This document shows positions 1-11,843 of a stretch of 64,000 bases of DNA, in pieces; positions within the stretch are counted from its first letter, which is position 1, and each line of letters starts with the position of its first letter. This stretch comes from Microcebus murinus (taxonomy: Eukaryota; Chordata; Mammalia; Primates; Cheirogaleidae): assembly GCF_040939455.1 (NCBI RefSeq), contig NC_134111.1:54516501-54580500 (forward strand). The letters are read 5' to 3'. The notes beneath the pieces were generated by a model that was not told the origin of the DNA, searched no databases, and was given only the letters and a program-made list of their open reading frames with translations. Both the position numbers and the translations under genes were made by a program.

Positions 1-560
1 CTTGAACTCAGACACTTGCACATGGCTTCTTAGCACCAGCAAGAGTTGGCAGGAATCTGGGTCCTCTGAGTGATCTTAACTTGCAGTGCTGCCTCCGAAA
101 ATTACACCAAATTAAAAAGCCGCCCCTTGAAACTTACCATTTTTAAAATGCAATAGGGAATGAGTAAGCAATTATAAAGCACCAGCCAGCCTGCTTTACC
201 TTTCATGTCCTCTTTTTTCGTTTTTCTTTTTTTAAAAAATAAAGCGTGGTTTTCATCTGCTAACTGCTACATTATTCTAACTCAATGGCTGTGCTTTGAA
301 GAAGGGTAGGGTTGCCCTTGAGGTGTGTGAACACTTGTCCAGGGGCCTAGGGAACGTCTGGCACTTTCTGCTCATAGCCTGCAGTCGTGGAAATATTTCC
401 AATCTGTTTTATGGAGGTAGTTTGACTCTATTTTGAAAACCATTATATTTTGCAAAGAATTTTCATAAGAATTTTGATGTCCAATAATTCACTCACGAGC
501 ACTATTTTGCGTATAATTAAAGTTGTATACTATTTGACACATTAAAACTAAAGTTCGTTT
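1..560. other. Unassigned non-coding stretch
   Basis: I recognise no repeat, exon or RNA gene here. The sequence is AT-rich with a T/A-rich run near 215-242. Confidence 0.5.
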
Positions 561-1700
561 TCACTCAACATATATTTATCAAGCATGGACTACACACAGG
601 CATGGCTCCTGACAATGGAGATACAGAGATGAAAATATCCTCGCTTTGTTTTCAAAGTGGTTATAATTCTTTTGATGAGACAGGTACCAAAATAAATAAT
701 TATTCCTGTCTTCACTCAGCACATATGCATTGAGTGCCTATTACGTCCCACACACAGTGCTCACTATACAATAGAGCACAGTATGATTTTAAAAAGGCAG
801 ACTTGGTTCCTGCTCAAAGTTTAGTCTTGTGAGAAAATCATAAGATGTTGACCAGAGACTTGCAGGAACCCAACTGTGTTTTTCTCATAAGAGCAGTATT
901 GGGTATTAGTTAATTCAGTATCTGTAGAGATTTTATAGAACACAACTATCATGAATAACAAGAGTCAGCTATATATTTGACAGAGGCTAGACTGGAGACA
1001 GAGGCACAAGCTAGAGAGCTTTCTCAAGCATCCAGCTGAGAGATGATAATGGGCTTTTTGACCAAAATTTTAGGAGCACAGATAAAGTGATGAGATTCAA
1101 GAGGAATTGACGGGATTTGGTGGTTGTTTGAATGTGAGAGGTGATGGAGAGGGAGTAATCGGGCTGATATTCACTTTCTAGTTCAGGCAATTAATTGGAT
1201 GGTAGTAACACTATGAGAAATAGGGAATCCTGTAGGAGGACTGAAATTCAGTCTGGGGCATGTTGATTTAATATTCTTAGAAAGGCATCCAAGAGCAATT
1301 GTCAAATAGGCAGTAGGATGTGCATGTCTAAAGCTCAGAATAGAGTCTATGTGGAGGATACAGATTTGGAGGACTGAGACATAAAGGTCCTAGTGATGAG
1401 AAGAAAACCAGGAGAGGCACTCCTGTCACAGAAACCAAAGGAAGGGAAAAGTTAACAATGTTATTATATGCACTGGGAGGTGTAGCAAACAAAGACCAAA
1501 AAATGTTCATTGAATTTGCAACATCAAGGAAATTGACAACCGTGGGAAGAGCAGTTTTGATGGAGTGACAGGGCAGAACTCAGAGGGAAGTGGACTGGCC
1601 AGTAAGTTGACAATGTTAACTACATCCAAAGAATCATGGAGAGCCTACAGGGAGGCACCACATGCTTTAGTGAGAAAATTAGCCTCGTGCTATTTAAGAA
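561..1700 (-). mobile_element. Two adjacent LINE L2 fragments (minus strand)
   Basis: Two L2 3' ends lie head to tail in antisense. The first (about 561-705) opens with 'tcactcaacatatatttatc', and the second (from about 711) with 'ttcactcagcacatatgcat', each matching the reverse complement of the L2 3' terminus. The second copy continues about 1 kb into the degenerate C-terminal reverse-transcriptase region and 3' UTR; 'ctggggcatgttgattta' and 'gaggatacagatttggagga' are the recognisable blocks. No reading frame survives. L2 is an ancient, dead mammalian LINE. The upstream limit near 1700 is a guess. Confidence 0.75.
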
Positions 1701-2070
1701 AAATTTAACGAACAAATGAATAAATTTGTACTGGGGAAATAGTGGAAGTTAGAAGGTAACAGAGAAGATGGAAATAGGAATGGAAAGGGGGGCTGGAAAC
1801 TAGAATAACATGTCAAAGTAACATATGATATGAAAACAAAAGAAACACAGACTGCCAGAACTGAGAAAGCCAAGGCCCAGAAGCATGATTTGACATGTTT
1901 AAGGATATATGGTAAATTGCAGACAAAACAAGATAGTATTCATCCAGAGTCTATTTAAAGGATTCTGTTAGAAGACAGTGACATGTCCAATGTGTTTTTT
2001 TTAAAAAAAACAAAAAATCAAAAGCACTGTGAGAAAAAACCCCAAGTCTGTGGTTTGGTGTCTATGGGAT
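1701..2070. other. Unassigned non-coding stretch
   Basis: Purine-rich sequence between L2 remnants. It may be more, highly diverged, L2, but I cannot place it. Confidence 0.4.
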
Positions 2071-2174
2071 GAAGGAAGGAAGGAAGGAAGGAGGGAGGGA
2101 GGGAGGGAGGGAGGGAGGGAGGGAGGGAGGGAGGGAGGGAGGGAGGGAGGGAAGGAAGGAAGGGAGAAGAAGGG
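2071..2174 (+). repeat. (GGAA)n/(GGGA)n microsatellite
   Basis: About 100 bases of tetranucleotide repeat, beginning as GGAA units, switching to about 16 GGGA units, then returning to GGAA. The complementary strand reads as a run of serine-proline-leucine codons, which is a by-product of the repeat and not a gene. Confidence 0.97.
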
Positions 2175-2382
2175 AAGCTCTAAAGGAAGCTCAGTGCTAA
2201 AACTAGCAAACGTCAGCATGTCCCACCATTCCCTGACAGTGTGAAGATGAGTACCAGCTTGTTGAGAAAGACAAGGCAAAAGAAATGACCAGTGCCTTGG
2301 GTGATCAAACTAAGGCCACCTTGCCACCTGTACTCTATGAGAACAGAGACAACAAGATTCCATCTCAAGGACAAACCATTGT

Positions 2383-2570
2383 TCATCCACTCAGCAGATA
2401 TTTATCATGCATCTGTTCTATGCCGGGCACCACTTACACACTCAGGATCTGTGAGTGAACAAAGAAGACAAAATAACTCTGTTCTCTAGGAACTTACATT
2501 TTAGCAAGAAAGAAACAGACAATGACAAAGAAATATAACAAATAAATCTTAGAGTATAGGAAAATGAATG
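2383..2570 (-). mobile_element. LINE L2 3' end (minus strand)
   Basis: Reads 'cactcagcagatatttatc', then 'tgccgggcacc' and 'aggaacttacattttagca', which is the reverse complement of the L2 3' terminus in the correct order. It degrades into AG-rich sequence after about 2570. Confidence 0.75.
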
Positions 2571-4162
2571 CAAAGGGGAAAAGAAATGAGTAGGACTAAG
2601 AGAATGTGGGAATTCCACAAAGAAGAAAGATTTAGAAGAGAGGAAAGACAGCAGGGGAAGGTAGGAACCCAGCAGCAACTGCTTATCTCCTCTTGAGAGC
2701 GTGTAGCTGCCTCAGTCCAATGTAGACCCAAATGGCAACATCTGAGCAAGTAGGCCCTGCAAATGGAAGGACAGAGTCCAGGAAGATTTAAGGATATGTT
2801 ACATCCTGTATACATTGTATCAACTCTCTTCAATCTTGAGTTGATTTTCTTTTATGCTAAATAATAGGTTTCCTAACTGCCAGTGGAGTCCTCTTTCTGT
2901 TAAACCAGACTACTATTCTAATAGTAAATTACATACTTTACTACAATGTTATATTCTTTAAGTTGTTTTCTGTAACTTTTCAAATATGAAGAGTTTTGTT
3001 ACATTTTGGTTTTTATTTTGTTATTTTTTATTTATTTTTGTTTTCATCAGACACTTTATTTATTCCCTGACATAATGCTGCAAGTTAAAGTAACTGCCAC
3101 CAAGTAGACAAGATTTTCTAGACTGATTGTTGAGCAACAAGTAAAAAAAAATATGTATCCTAGCTTCCTTTGAGCATGAATAAATGAGAAATCTAGAGGG
3201 CATGCTTTTCCCCTCTATTTCAATTTTCCCATAAATATTGAATTCTTTATTTAAAAAACAACTAAGCAAAGCATGAACCTTGTGTAGAACATTAGAACCT
3301 AGAACATTAGGTTTCTACTCAACTTGGTTTTGGTTTTCCTCTAGGTATGAGCAGGAATAAATGAGCAGGGTCTTTTTGTTTCACATCTAAATCTTCCTGG
3401 CATGTACTCACAGTGATGCCTTGACATCGTGGCAGCTCAACAATCTTTTCAGGAAGCTTCACTTGCTCTGCAGACCCTGCTTGTCTGGCAGGACTTAACC
3501 AAAGAATAGAGATACCTCATTCCTTCTGGATCGTCTGCTTTTTAGTATTTTCAGCCTCTCCATCTTTATCAGGGACCAAAAAGTCCCATAGTGCACCTAA
3601 ACATTATGAAAACTCCTGATTGTATTTTTCCAAACAGCAATCTCCCTGCCTGCTGGTTTCTAATTCTGAATTTTTCTCTATTTGAGAAATGCTCCAGTTT
3701 CCCATTCCCCTTTCTGATCAATAGCTGGCCTCTACCTACAATCAATTCCTTCTCCAACTAGCTCTAAATCATAGTATCAGATAGAAACTGCTTTCTGTTC
3801 GATGGCTTAGTGTTACAAAAATAGTCATAACAATACTGAAACATACATATAACTTGCTTTCTATTTATGTAAGAAACTTGACTGAATTCTTTACTATGGG
3901 TCAATGTTCCTTGATTTTTAAATACCCCTTACTTTTTAATGAACATATTTACACCAGTCTTGGGATTCCAGGTAATAAGCCTGATTTCTCCAAAAACAAC
4001 AGACCTTTTCCACACCCTACTCACAGACAAATTTCCCTAGCCTGAGTTTGAAACTAAAGGTATATTGATTTCTGGAGAGGTGTAACCTTCTGTGCTTAAA
4101 CCAGTAATTAGGATTGTGTTTATATAGAAGGTCTGAAATGCAAATGTTTTCTAGACATTCTA
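2571..4162. other. Unassigned non-coding stretch
   Basis: No repeat or gene recognised. A T-rich run lies at about 3000-3060. A small tandem duplication of 'tagaacatta' sits near 3286-3310. Confidence 0.45.
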
Positions 4163-4320
4163 GAGCCTTGCAACTAACTCAAAGTATGGTCCTCGACTAT
4201 TTGCATCCTGTGGTAACTTCTCAGAAATGCAGAAATGAAGCTGCACCACAGACCTACTGCATAAGAATCTGCATTTTAACAATATTCTCAGATGATTTAC
4301 ATACACATTAACATTTGAAA
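4163..4320 (+). mobile_element. hAT-Charlie non-autonomous DNA transposon remnant (MER5/MER20-like)
   Basis: The blocks 'ctcaaagtatggtcct', 'cagaaatgcag', 'cagacctactgcataagaat' and 'ctgcattttaacaa' occur in the order of a MER5-type consensus. Internally deleted relative to the consensus and diverged. No transposase is encoded. Confidence 0.6.
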
Positions 4321-4738
4321 GAGAAAAAAAGCATAAGATGATGTTCGGATTCCAGGATTGCTCTTCCCAGGCAAAAGCATAGCGTGGGAGAAAAAGCTGA
4401 AAATATTTGCACCTCTGGCTGTTATTTTCGACAAAGTTTCTCTTCTTTAATGCAACTGCCATTGCACTATTTCACTAAATTCACACCCGGGACAATCAAC
4501 AACATCCCGGTGGCTGGAAGATGTAGCAGGCCTCTTGCAATAGAACCCTCCTTAGCTTCTTCTCCCAGTGCTTTGGCTACAGCTCTGGCCACCACAAAGA
4601 GCATTTCCAAATTTTATGTTAATGTTCCCTTCTCTCTTTTTCTGAATCATCTATTTCTCTAGATGGGAATGCCTAGATATAGAATAAAGTGGAGCAAAAA
4701 GAGTAAAGACAACCACATCTTCTTGACATCTCCCTTGA

Positions 4739-5403
4739 CTGTGTGCTGTCCAATAGAACATTCCGTGGTAATGGAAATGTTCTATATCTGCGCTGCTCGG
4801 TCTGATAGCCACTGGTCAGGCACAGGTCACTACTGAGCAATCAAAATCGTTAAAGGGCAAACTGAGGCACGTTCAAATATGAAAGAGTTTATTTACACAA
4901 GTAGCAATTCATGAATCAGGCAGCACCAGACCTCTAGCAGTTCAGGGCTCCACTGAAGGGGCACGACGGGGAGATTTTTATAAGGTGAATGTAGAAGCAA
5001 GACAAAAAAAAATATTTGATTGGTTAAAGTGGAGCAGTAACCTTATTTGGATTATTCTGGTGGAAAGTCCCTAGGTAGGGGTTCATTCATGAGTTTCCAA
5101 TTGGTTAAGCTTAAATTTCATTTTCCTAGAATATGACCATTTATACTGAGTTGGATTTCAGTTTGCTCACGTAGGATCCCAGGATGCTGGATCTGCTGCA
5201 GTCTCGTGGCCTCCCAATTAATTATTTTAACAAAATGTAACTAGTGTGACTGAGGAACTGAATTTTGTAAAATTCAGTGTCTATTTAAATTTAATTAATT
5301 AAAAGTAAATAAAAGTTACGATTCAGTTCCTCTGCCACACTATCCACACTTCAATTACTTACCAGCTATATGTGGGTAGTGGCTACATTATTGGACAGCT
5401 CGA
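4739..5403 (+). mobile_element. hAT-like element (MER33-like), split by an LTR
   Basis: The left part (4739-4847) starts 'gtgctgtccaatagaaca' and holds 'atggaaatgttctatatctg'. The right part (about 5233-5403) holds 'ctagtgtgactgaggaactg' and ends 'attggacagc', which is the inverted complement of the left end. The intact terminal inverted repeats show that both halves belong to one element. The subfamily name is from memory and uncertain; the short non-autonomous hAT type is more secure. Confidence 0.6.
4848..5232 (-). mobile_element. Solo ERVL/MLT2-like LTR inserted in the hAT element (minus strand)
   Basis: About 385 bases interrupt the hAT element at 4847/5233. In minus orientation the segment starts TGTTAAAA and ends TTTAACG, near-perfect LTR termini, with an AATAAA polyadenylation signal (seen as 'tttatt' near 4891). 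The flanks share a short 'aaaat' that could be the 5-bp target duplication. No internal retroviral sequence accompanies it, so it is a solo LTR. The MLT2-like label is tentative. Confidence 0.6.
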
Positions 5404-6394
5404 ATCTAGATCATTCTCTTGAGGTTTCTCATCTCCCTACCTTTCGGATACTGCTTGAGTGGTCATTGGATCACCATTTAATGTTCAATCACAACAGCTC
5501 TAGTGGCTACAAGTCCATATGTGTGTGTAGGAGGGCAGACATCCTTATATCAGGATATGACTGCCAATTTTATATTTACCTTTTCGAATATAGAAATCTC
5601 TTTGGAAACTAAAATGCAAACAGAAATTTTTTAAAAAATCATCACAAGTGCTCTAAAAATCCCCCCAAGAAAATGATCACCTTGTGATAACCTAAATGCA
5701 GGTAAACTGCTTCAAGATCCTTCTTTCCAAGCTGCCAGAGGTATAGAAAGGAACAGCAACATCAGTAAGCTTCACTGTCACACATTTGAGCATGTTAGAA
5801 GGAGAAATCAAATATTCTGATTGGCTAATAAGAAGTCTGAGCAGGATCTAATGGACCATAATTCTCTGTTCAGAATTTATGAGGATTCATCGTCATTTAA
5901 TTAACAACATAAATATTAAAAAAACATTTTATAATAAAATTTTATAATTGTAATAAGACACCCTAGAGCATGAATTATGGGGTACTAATTTCCACCCAGC
6001 TTTGTTGAAACTGGACATGAACGACGATATTAAAATGCATACTATGTCATGTCTTAGCACTTAAAAAATAAAGTGGCAAAAAAGCCCAAAATTCAAAGTC
6101 CTATTCCCTTAGAATATAAGGAAAGAAATTCAATGAAAATGTAATTTATTGAGTTTGAGTTTTTATTCATTTTTCCACTGGTAATTACTTTACCCACACA
6201 AGAGACAGTTATTGAAGAGGTTCAAAATATTAAGCTATTTTTTTTAACTCTAGATTTGTAAGCTTTCACTCCTCTACAGAGAGACCACATTTTTCCCTAC
6301 TAAATCACCTCATAATTTAAGAATGCAATAATAATAAAATATTAACAGTCCGCAGAACACAAGGATTAGACTTTTCTGAAATGCAGTCCTGAAT
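5404..6394. other. Unassigned AT-rich stretch
   Basis: No gene or repeat recognised. The short GT-rich run near 5519-5528 is too small to count as a microsatellite. Confidence 0.45.
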
Positions 6395-6640
6395 CTTTCA
6401 GTATTTACAACGTGCCCAGCACTGTGCAACGAGCTTTGCATGTTACTTAAGTGATTATTTACAATAATTCATGAAGTTGATACTATAATGTATTCATTTT
6501 ACAGGTGAGAAAACTGAAGCTTATAGGGGTTTAGTGAGTTGTCTAAGGTCAAAGAGCTAATAACTGGTAGACAGGATTCAAACCCAAGCAATCTAATCCC
6601 AAAATCTAGCTCTCCAACCACGCCCTACCTGTAGAGTGGC
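6395..6640 (+). mobile_element. MIR SINE (plus)
   Basis: Nearly full-length MIR order: 'cgtgcccagcactgtgc', 'attttacaggtgagaaaact', 'aaggtcaaagagctaataac', 'ggattcaaacccaagcaatc'. This ancient tRNA-derived SINE is well preserved here. Confidence 0.85.
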
Positions 6641-8237
6641 CAGTGAAGTTAATTAACCCCACCGACAAGGAAGACGAACACGGACTGATCGGAACTAAGC
6701 CGTCAGCAGCAGAATTTAAGCAGCAGCTGGGTGAACTTGGAGTAGCAAGGCAACTCTCAGAGTCCAACAAGCCCCTCGGGGCTGAGTAGAGGCTCAGAAT
6801 GTAGTCTTCAGGTGTAAACAGAAGTCCCTTCAGGTGATATGCCCATGGAGATTATAGATCAGAAAGTGCTTCTGAAACTAGAGTCTCAAGGACAGCCAAG
6901 ATGGAAAGATTGTAAACTGTATTAGTGCAGTCATGAGGGAAAGGACAGGTCCTCAGGGGGCCAACCAGGCTGGCAGCAAGTGAACATGTGGTGAGTGGAG
7001 GCACAGAATGGACACAAACCTAGCCAAGAGCCATCATCAAACTGAGCCTGACAGCGAGTAAAGGCAACAGGGATCAGGGACAGACACACACCATGGGAAC
7101 CCAGCCACCGAGGGCTAGGGCTTCAGGCACCAGTGGACCAGCCTAGAATGGTCTATGATGCTGAGGAGTGAGGTCTCCAAAAAGGGCTTCCTGTGTCCCT
7201 GCCCACGCCCCACCCTCCACTCCCATATGACTAGCCCTCTTGGGCCTGGGACTTTTCCCCTGTTTTATGGGATGAGATGGAGATAAATGGTTGGGGAGAT
7301 GGATGGAAAGGGAAGCAAATGATTACTCTTACAGAGAGAGTAATCATGTGCTATTCTGCTATTGCTATCCATACATGAGACTTATAAGGAACTGAGTGTG
7401 AGTAACAATTGCCATTCATATTGATGGTCTCAGACTGCCACATATATTAGTCTTGAGGTTGTCCAAGACCCTTTTTAAATAAATAAATAAACTGTATCTG
7501 CACAGCTTCTTGTTAAATACCCTTACATATTTCCTGCTGAATTCTTCTTTATAATCTCTGAATATATCTAATTCATGGGCACAAGATCCTTCATTGCTGA
7601 TTCTGCAATTACTTGGGCTTTGTTACTGTAACAAAGCTTGCATTTATTGGTAGAATTTCATTTCATTTCTGAAATGCCAAGCAGTTATTGATAGAATCTA
7701 TTCAATTCACATCCTGAACCCATATACACCTTTTAAAAAAATCAATCAAGGTCTATACACATGTAAATAACTACTTATTAGTTTTATTATTTTCTGATAA
7801 AGCTGAGTTCTTATTTTCTTCTAACAAATCCTACATCTTAGAATTACTTAATGAAGGATTTAAATATCCATTGAGGCCAACTGATGAGTAGAAGCCAGGA
7901 GAATCTGGAGAATATTTTTTAATTCAGTTAATGGCTTAAAGATTAGTAGGCAGGAAATTCACAGAATTAAAAAATATGGTCTCAGGATTTCAAGACACTG
8001 CAAGTGTTTAAATACTCAAACTTTCCAGCTTGAGTTAAAGGGTTTGATTATATTGAGGAACATTTGGAGATGTGGTGGGGCAGGTGGAACCTCCTGGGAC
8101 AAAAATGTACCTCAACAGTGAGACACACAAGTTTAATATAAGCACAAGTTCAGTGCACAGTATCAGTCACCTGAATTCTCAAAGACTCCAGCAGGAATTC
8201 CAGGGCCAGGGAACATGTGTGCAGCAAAGCATAGATA
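6641..8237. other. Unassigned non-coding stretch
   Basis: No convincing gene or named repeat. The part at 6650-7260 is relatively GC-rich and could be an old LTR, but I see no paired termini or polyadenylation block to support that. A short AAAT run lies near 7476-7490. Confidence 0.4.
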
Positions 8238-10725
8238 CAGGCATACCTCATTTTACTGTGTTCCAATTTATTGTGCTTCACGGATACTTAATTTTTTACA
8301 AATTGAAGGTTTGTGGCAACCCTGTATTGAGCAAGTCTATTGACACCATTTTTCCAGCACCATGTGCTCACTTCATGGCTCTGGATCACTTTCATAAATT
8401 CTCACAATATTTTAAACTTTATTACTATATTTGTTATGGTGATCTGTCATCAGTGATCTTTGATGTTACTGTTATAATTGTTTTGGGACACCACATAACA
8501 CAACCATAGGAGCCAGCAAACTTAATCAATAAATGTGTGTCTTCTGACTTCTCCACCATCTGGCTGTTTCCCCATCTCTCTCACTCTGCTCCAGCCTTCT
8601 TATTTCCTGACACACAACAATATTGAAATTAGGCCAATTAATAACCCTACAATAGCCTCTAAGACTCAATGAAAGAATCACAAGTCTCTCATTTTAAATC
8701 AAAAGCTAGAAATCATTAAGCTTAGTGAGAAGGGCATGTTGAAAGCTGAGATAGGCTAAAAGCTGGACCTCTTGCACCAAATAGCCAAGTCATGAATGCA
8801 AAGGGAAAGTTCCTAAAGGAAATTAAAAGTGCTACTCCAGTGAACACATGCATGATAAGAAAGTAAAACAGCCTTATTGCTGATAGGGAGAAAATTTCAG
8901 TGGTCTGGATAGAAGATCAAACCAGCCACAACATTCCCTTAAGCCAAAGCCTAACTCTCTTCAATTCTGTGAAGACTGTTATGATAAGTGAAAAAGTTGC
9001 AGAAGAAAAGTTGGAAGCTAGCAGAGGATGGTTCTTGAGGTTTCAGTAAAGAAGCTGTCTGCATAACAAAAAAGTGCAAGGTGAAACAGTAAGAGCCAAT
9101 GTAGAAGCTACAGGAATTTATCCAGAAGGTCCAGTTAAGATCATTGATGAGGGTGGCTACACTAAATAACAGATTTTCAGTGTAGATAAAATAGTCCTAT
9201 GTTGGAAGAAGATGCCATCTAGTACTCTCGTTAATAGAAAGAAGACAATGCCTAGCTTCAAAGGACAGGCTGACTGTCTTATGAGGGGCTAATGCAACTG
9301 GTGACTTTAAGTTGAAGCCAATGCTCATTTTCCATTCTGAAAATCCTAGGGCCCTTAAGAATTATGCTAAATCTACTCTGCCTGTGCTCTAGAAATGAAA
9401 CAACAAAGGCTGGATGATAGCACATCTGTTGACAGTACAGTTCACTGAATATTTTAAGCCCACTATTAAAACCTAGCGCTCAGAATAAAAGATTCCTTTC
9501 AAAATATTGCTCATTGACAATCCAGCTGGTCACTCAAGAGCTCTGATGGAGACATACAAGGAGATTAATGTGGTTTCCATGCCTGCTAACATACATCCAT
9601 TCTGCAGACCAAGGGACCAATTTTGACTTTCAAGTATTATTGTTTAAGAAATACATTTTGTTAGGATATAGCTGCCATAGATAGCGATTCCTCTGATGGA
9701 TCTGGGCAAAGTAATTTAGAAGTTCTTCTAGAAAGGGTTCACCATTCTAGATGCCATTAAGAATATTTGTGGGCCGAGCGTGGTGGCTCACGCCTGTAAT
9801 CCTAGCACTCTGGGAGGCCGAGGCGGGCAGATCGTTTGAACTCAGGAGTTTGAGACCAGCCTGAACAAGAGTGAGACCCTGTCTCTACTAAAAAATAGAA
9901 ATAATTAGCTAGACATGGTGGCACATGCCTGTAGTCCCACCCAGCTACTCTGGAGGCTGAGGCAGAAGGATCACTTGAGCCCAGGAGTTTGAGGTTGCTG
10001 TGAGCTAGGCTGACGCCACGGCACTCTAGCCTGGGCAACAGAGTGAGACTCTGTCTCAAAAAAAAAAAGAAGAATATTTGTGATTCACAGGAGGAGGTCA
10101 AAATACCAACATTAACAGAAGTTTGGAAGAAATTGATTCCAACCTTCATGGAAGACTTTGAGGGATTTAAGACTTTTGTGGAGAAAGTAACTGCAGATGT
10201 GGTATAAATAGCAAGAGAACCAGAATTCAAAGTGGAGCCTGAATTGCTACAACCTCATTATCAAACTTGAATGGATGAGGAGTTGTTTTCTATGAATGAG
10301 CAAAGAAAATGGTTTCTTGAGATGAAAACTACTCTTGATGGAGATGCTGTGAACATTGTAGAAATGACAGCAAAAGACAGAGACACTTACAACAATTTAG
10401 TCGATCAGGCAGTGGCAGGGTTTCAGAGGACTGACTCCAATTTGGAAAGAAATTCTGTTGTGGCTCAAATACTATCAAACAGTATCACATGCTACACAGA
10501 AATATTTGATGAAAGGAAGAGTCAATCTTTGTGGTGAACTTCATTGTTAAAATGAAAAATTTATTGTTAAAATAAGAATTTTAAGAAATTGCCACAGCCG
10601 CCCTCACCACCAGCAATCACCACCCGATCATCAGCAGCCACCAACAGTGAGACAAGACCCTCCACCAGCAAAAAGATTATGACTCACCAAAGGCTCAAAT
10701 GATCATTAGCATTTTTTAGCAATGA
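8238..10725 (+). mobile_element. Tigger1 DNA transposon (pogo group), with an Alu inside
   Basis: The 5' terminus 'caggcatacctc' follows a TA dinucleotide, the expected target duplication. The body then follows the Tigger1 consensus almost continuously: 'gaaggtttgtggcaaccct', 'ttgaaattaggccaattaat', 'aatcaaaagctagaaatcat', 'gaagatgccatctagtact', through to 'gatcattagcattttttagc' near 10715. About 2.2 kb of element remain after removing the 298-bp Alu. The transposase frame is broken by many indels and stops; the longest readable piece of its C-terminal part is 10271-10537. The final ~100 bases, including the 3' inverted repeat, are missing and the element abuts LTR-like sequence. It is a dead fossil. 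Confidence 0.92.
9772..10069 (+). mobile_element. Alu SINE inserted in Tigger1
   Basis: A dimeric Alu starting 'ggccgagcgtggtggctcac' and ending in an A tail, flanked by perfect 13-bp target duplications 'aagaatatttgtg' at 9759-9771 and 10070-10082. It contains 'gtgagctaggctgacgccac', the strepsirrhine form of the right arm. It lacks the longer linker insertion found in four other Alus of this window, so it belongs to a different subfamily. Confidence 0.97.
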
Positions 10726-11514
10726 CTGGGACGGTGATATTGGCACACAGACGAACTGGATGAGGCCTCCAACCAATGTCGGTCAGGGAATGAAGCCCAA
10801 ATGTAGGCTGTGGGAGCGTGTGAAGAGGGAGAGTCCCAACACAGGCCACTTCTGGAGACCCTGATACAGTCAGAGTTGTGGGACTCCCTGCGATGAGCAC
10901 TCTCTGTTAGGAGGATCTGAGCCCCGGACCAGTCAGGGGGCCGTATTGATAAAATTCAAACCACTGAATCTGACCCTGCCACAACTTGGTCACTTCATTC
11001 AGAGTCTGAAGAAAACCTGAGTAAATGTCATTTAAACCTCTACCTTTGCCTTAGTTTATTGCCTGTTTTGTTGTCTGCAAGGCCCATACCTGAGAAAGCC
11101 TGTCTTTGACCAAACTTGAATGAGGATTCTCTGAGTTCTTTCTGAGGAGGCTCATCTTGGACATCCCTCTCTGGCCCTGTGGAATCCTGTTTGAGCAAGA
11201 ATCCTGCTAAGTCAGTTTAGTGAAGTCCCCCACCCTTAGTGTCTGACCACCCTCTACACCTTGTCATCTGGCCTGCTTTCAGCAAGAATCCTATCAAGTT
11301 AGTTTAGCCAGAAACCCCCTTATCCTGGATGTCCTTTTGGTAATTCTCTGTCCACTGACCCCAGCCCCAGATTTGGTTATAAATCTCCACTTGTCCTCCT
11401 GGGAGTTGAGTCCAATCCCTCGCCCACACTTCAGGACCCCATTGCAGTGGTCCCTGTACGTAACTCGTGCCACCCCTTGAATAAAGTCTGCCTTACCATC
11501 TTGAACAAGTGTCA
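10726..11514 (+). mobile_element. ERV1-like LTR sequence (plus)
   Basis: The 3' portion has LTR architecture: a TATA-like 'ttataaat' at 11377-11384, an AATAAA signal at 11480-11485 about 100 bases downstream, and a likely end near 'agtgtca' at 11514. Two similar blocks ('caagaatcctgctaagtcagtttag' type, near 11197 and 11283) look like an internal direct repeat. The clear LTR body starts near 11090; 10726-11090 may be internal or flanking retroviral sequence. No reading frame survives. The ERV1 class is inferred from style, and I cannot name the subfamily. Confidence 0.5.
11197..11310 (+). repeat. Internal ~85-bp direct repeat in the LTR
   Basis: 'gcaagaatcctgctaagtca' at about 11197 recurs as 'gcaagaatcctatcaagtta' at about 11283, both followed by 'gtttag'. 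LTR U3 regions often carry such tandem blocks. Confidence 0.6.
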
Positions 11515-11843
11515 TAGGATAATTTTTTCTTTAACGTACCTGAATGTCCACCTAGATACTAAATAATAAATTGCCAATGAATGGATGGGTAAAGAGTATT
11601 TTCTACCACAATGTTTACATGCCACTGTATTCTTAATCAGGCAAATGCTAGTGACCGTGATGATGATCAAAGAAAATTCAGAGCCGAGTACAAAAACTGT
11701 ACAAAATTTACTAGGTACTCTAAATCCAAGCATAAATAAATCTCCATTCCCACCCGTACTCTCCCTGTCATTTACCCAACCTGCACATGCCCCCCTCCCT
11801 TTATAAGCATGGCAGTCCCACTTCACCTCATTCGTGAGTAAGC

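Noticed and set aside
2001..2279. Minus-strand ORF rich in proline-serine-leucine
   Set aside because: Translation of the GGAA/GGGA microsatellite, not a gene.
8072..8509. 145-codon ORF
   Set aside because: Covers the non-coding 5' end of Tigger1 and flanking DNA in a chance frame.
10271..10537. 88-codon ORF as a possible host gene
   Set aside because: It is a leftover of the Tigger1 transposase frame inside a dead element.
11515..11580. Tigger1 resuming after the LTR
   Set aside because: 'ataattttttctttaac' resembles the missing Tigger1 end only weakly and the match does not continue.
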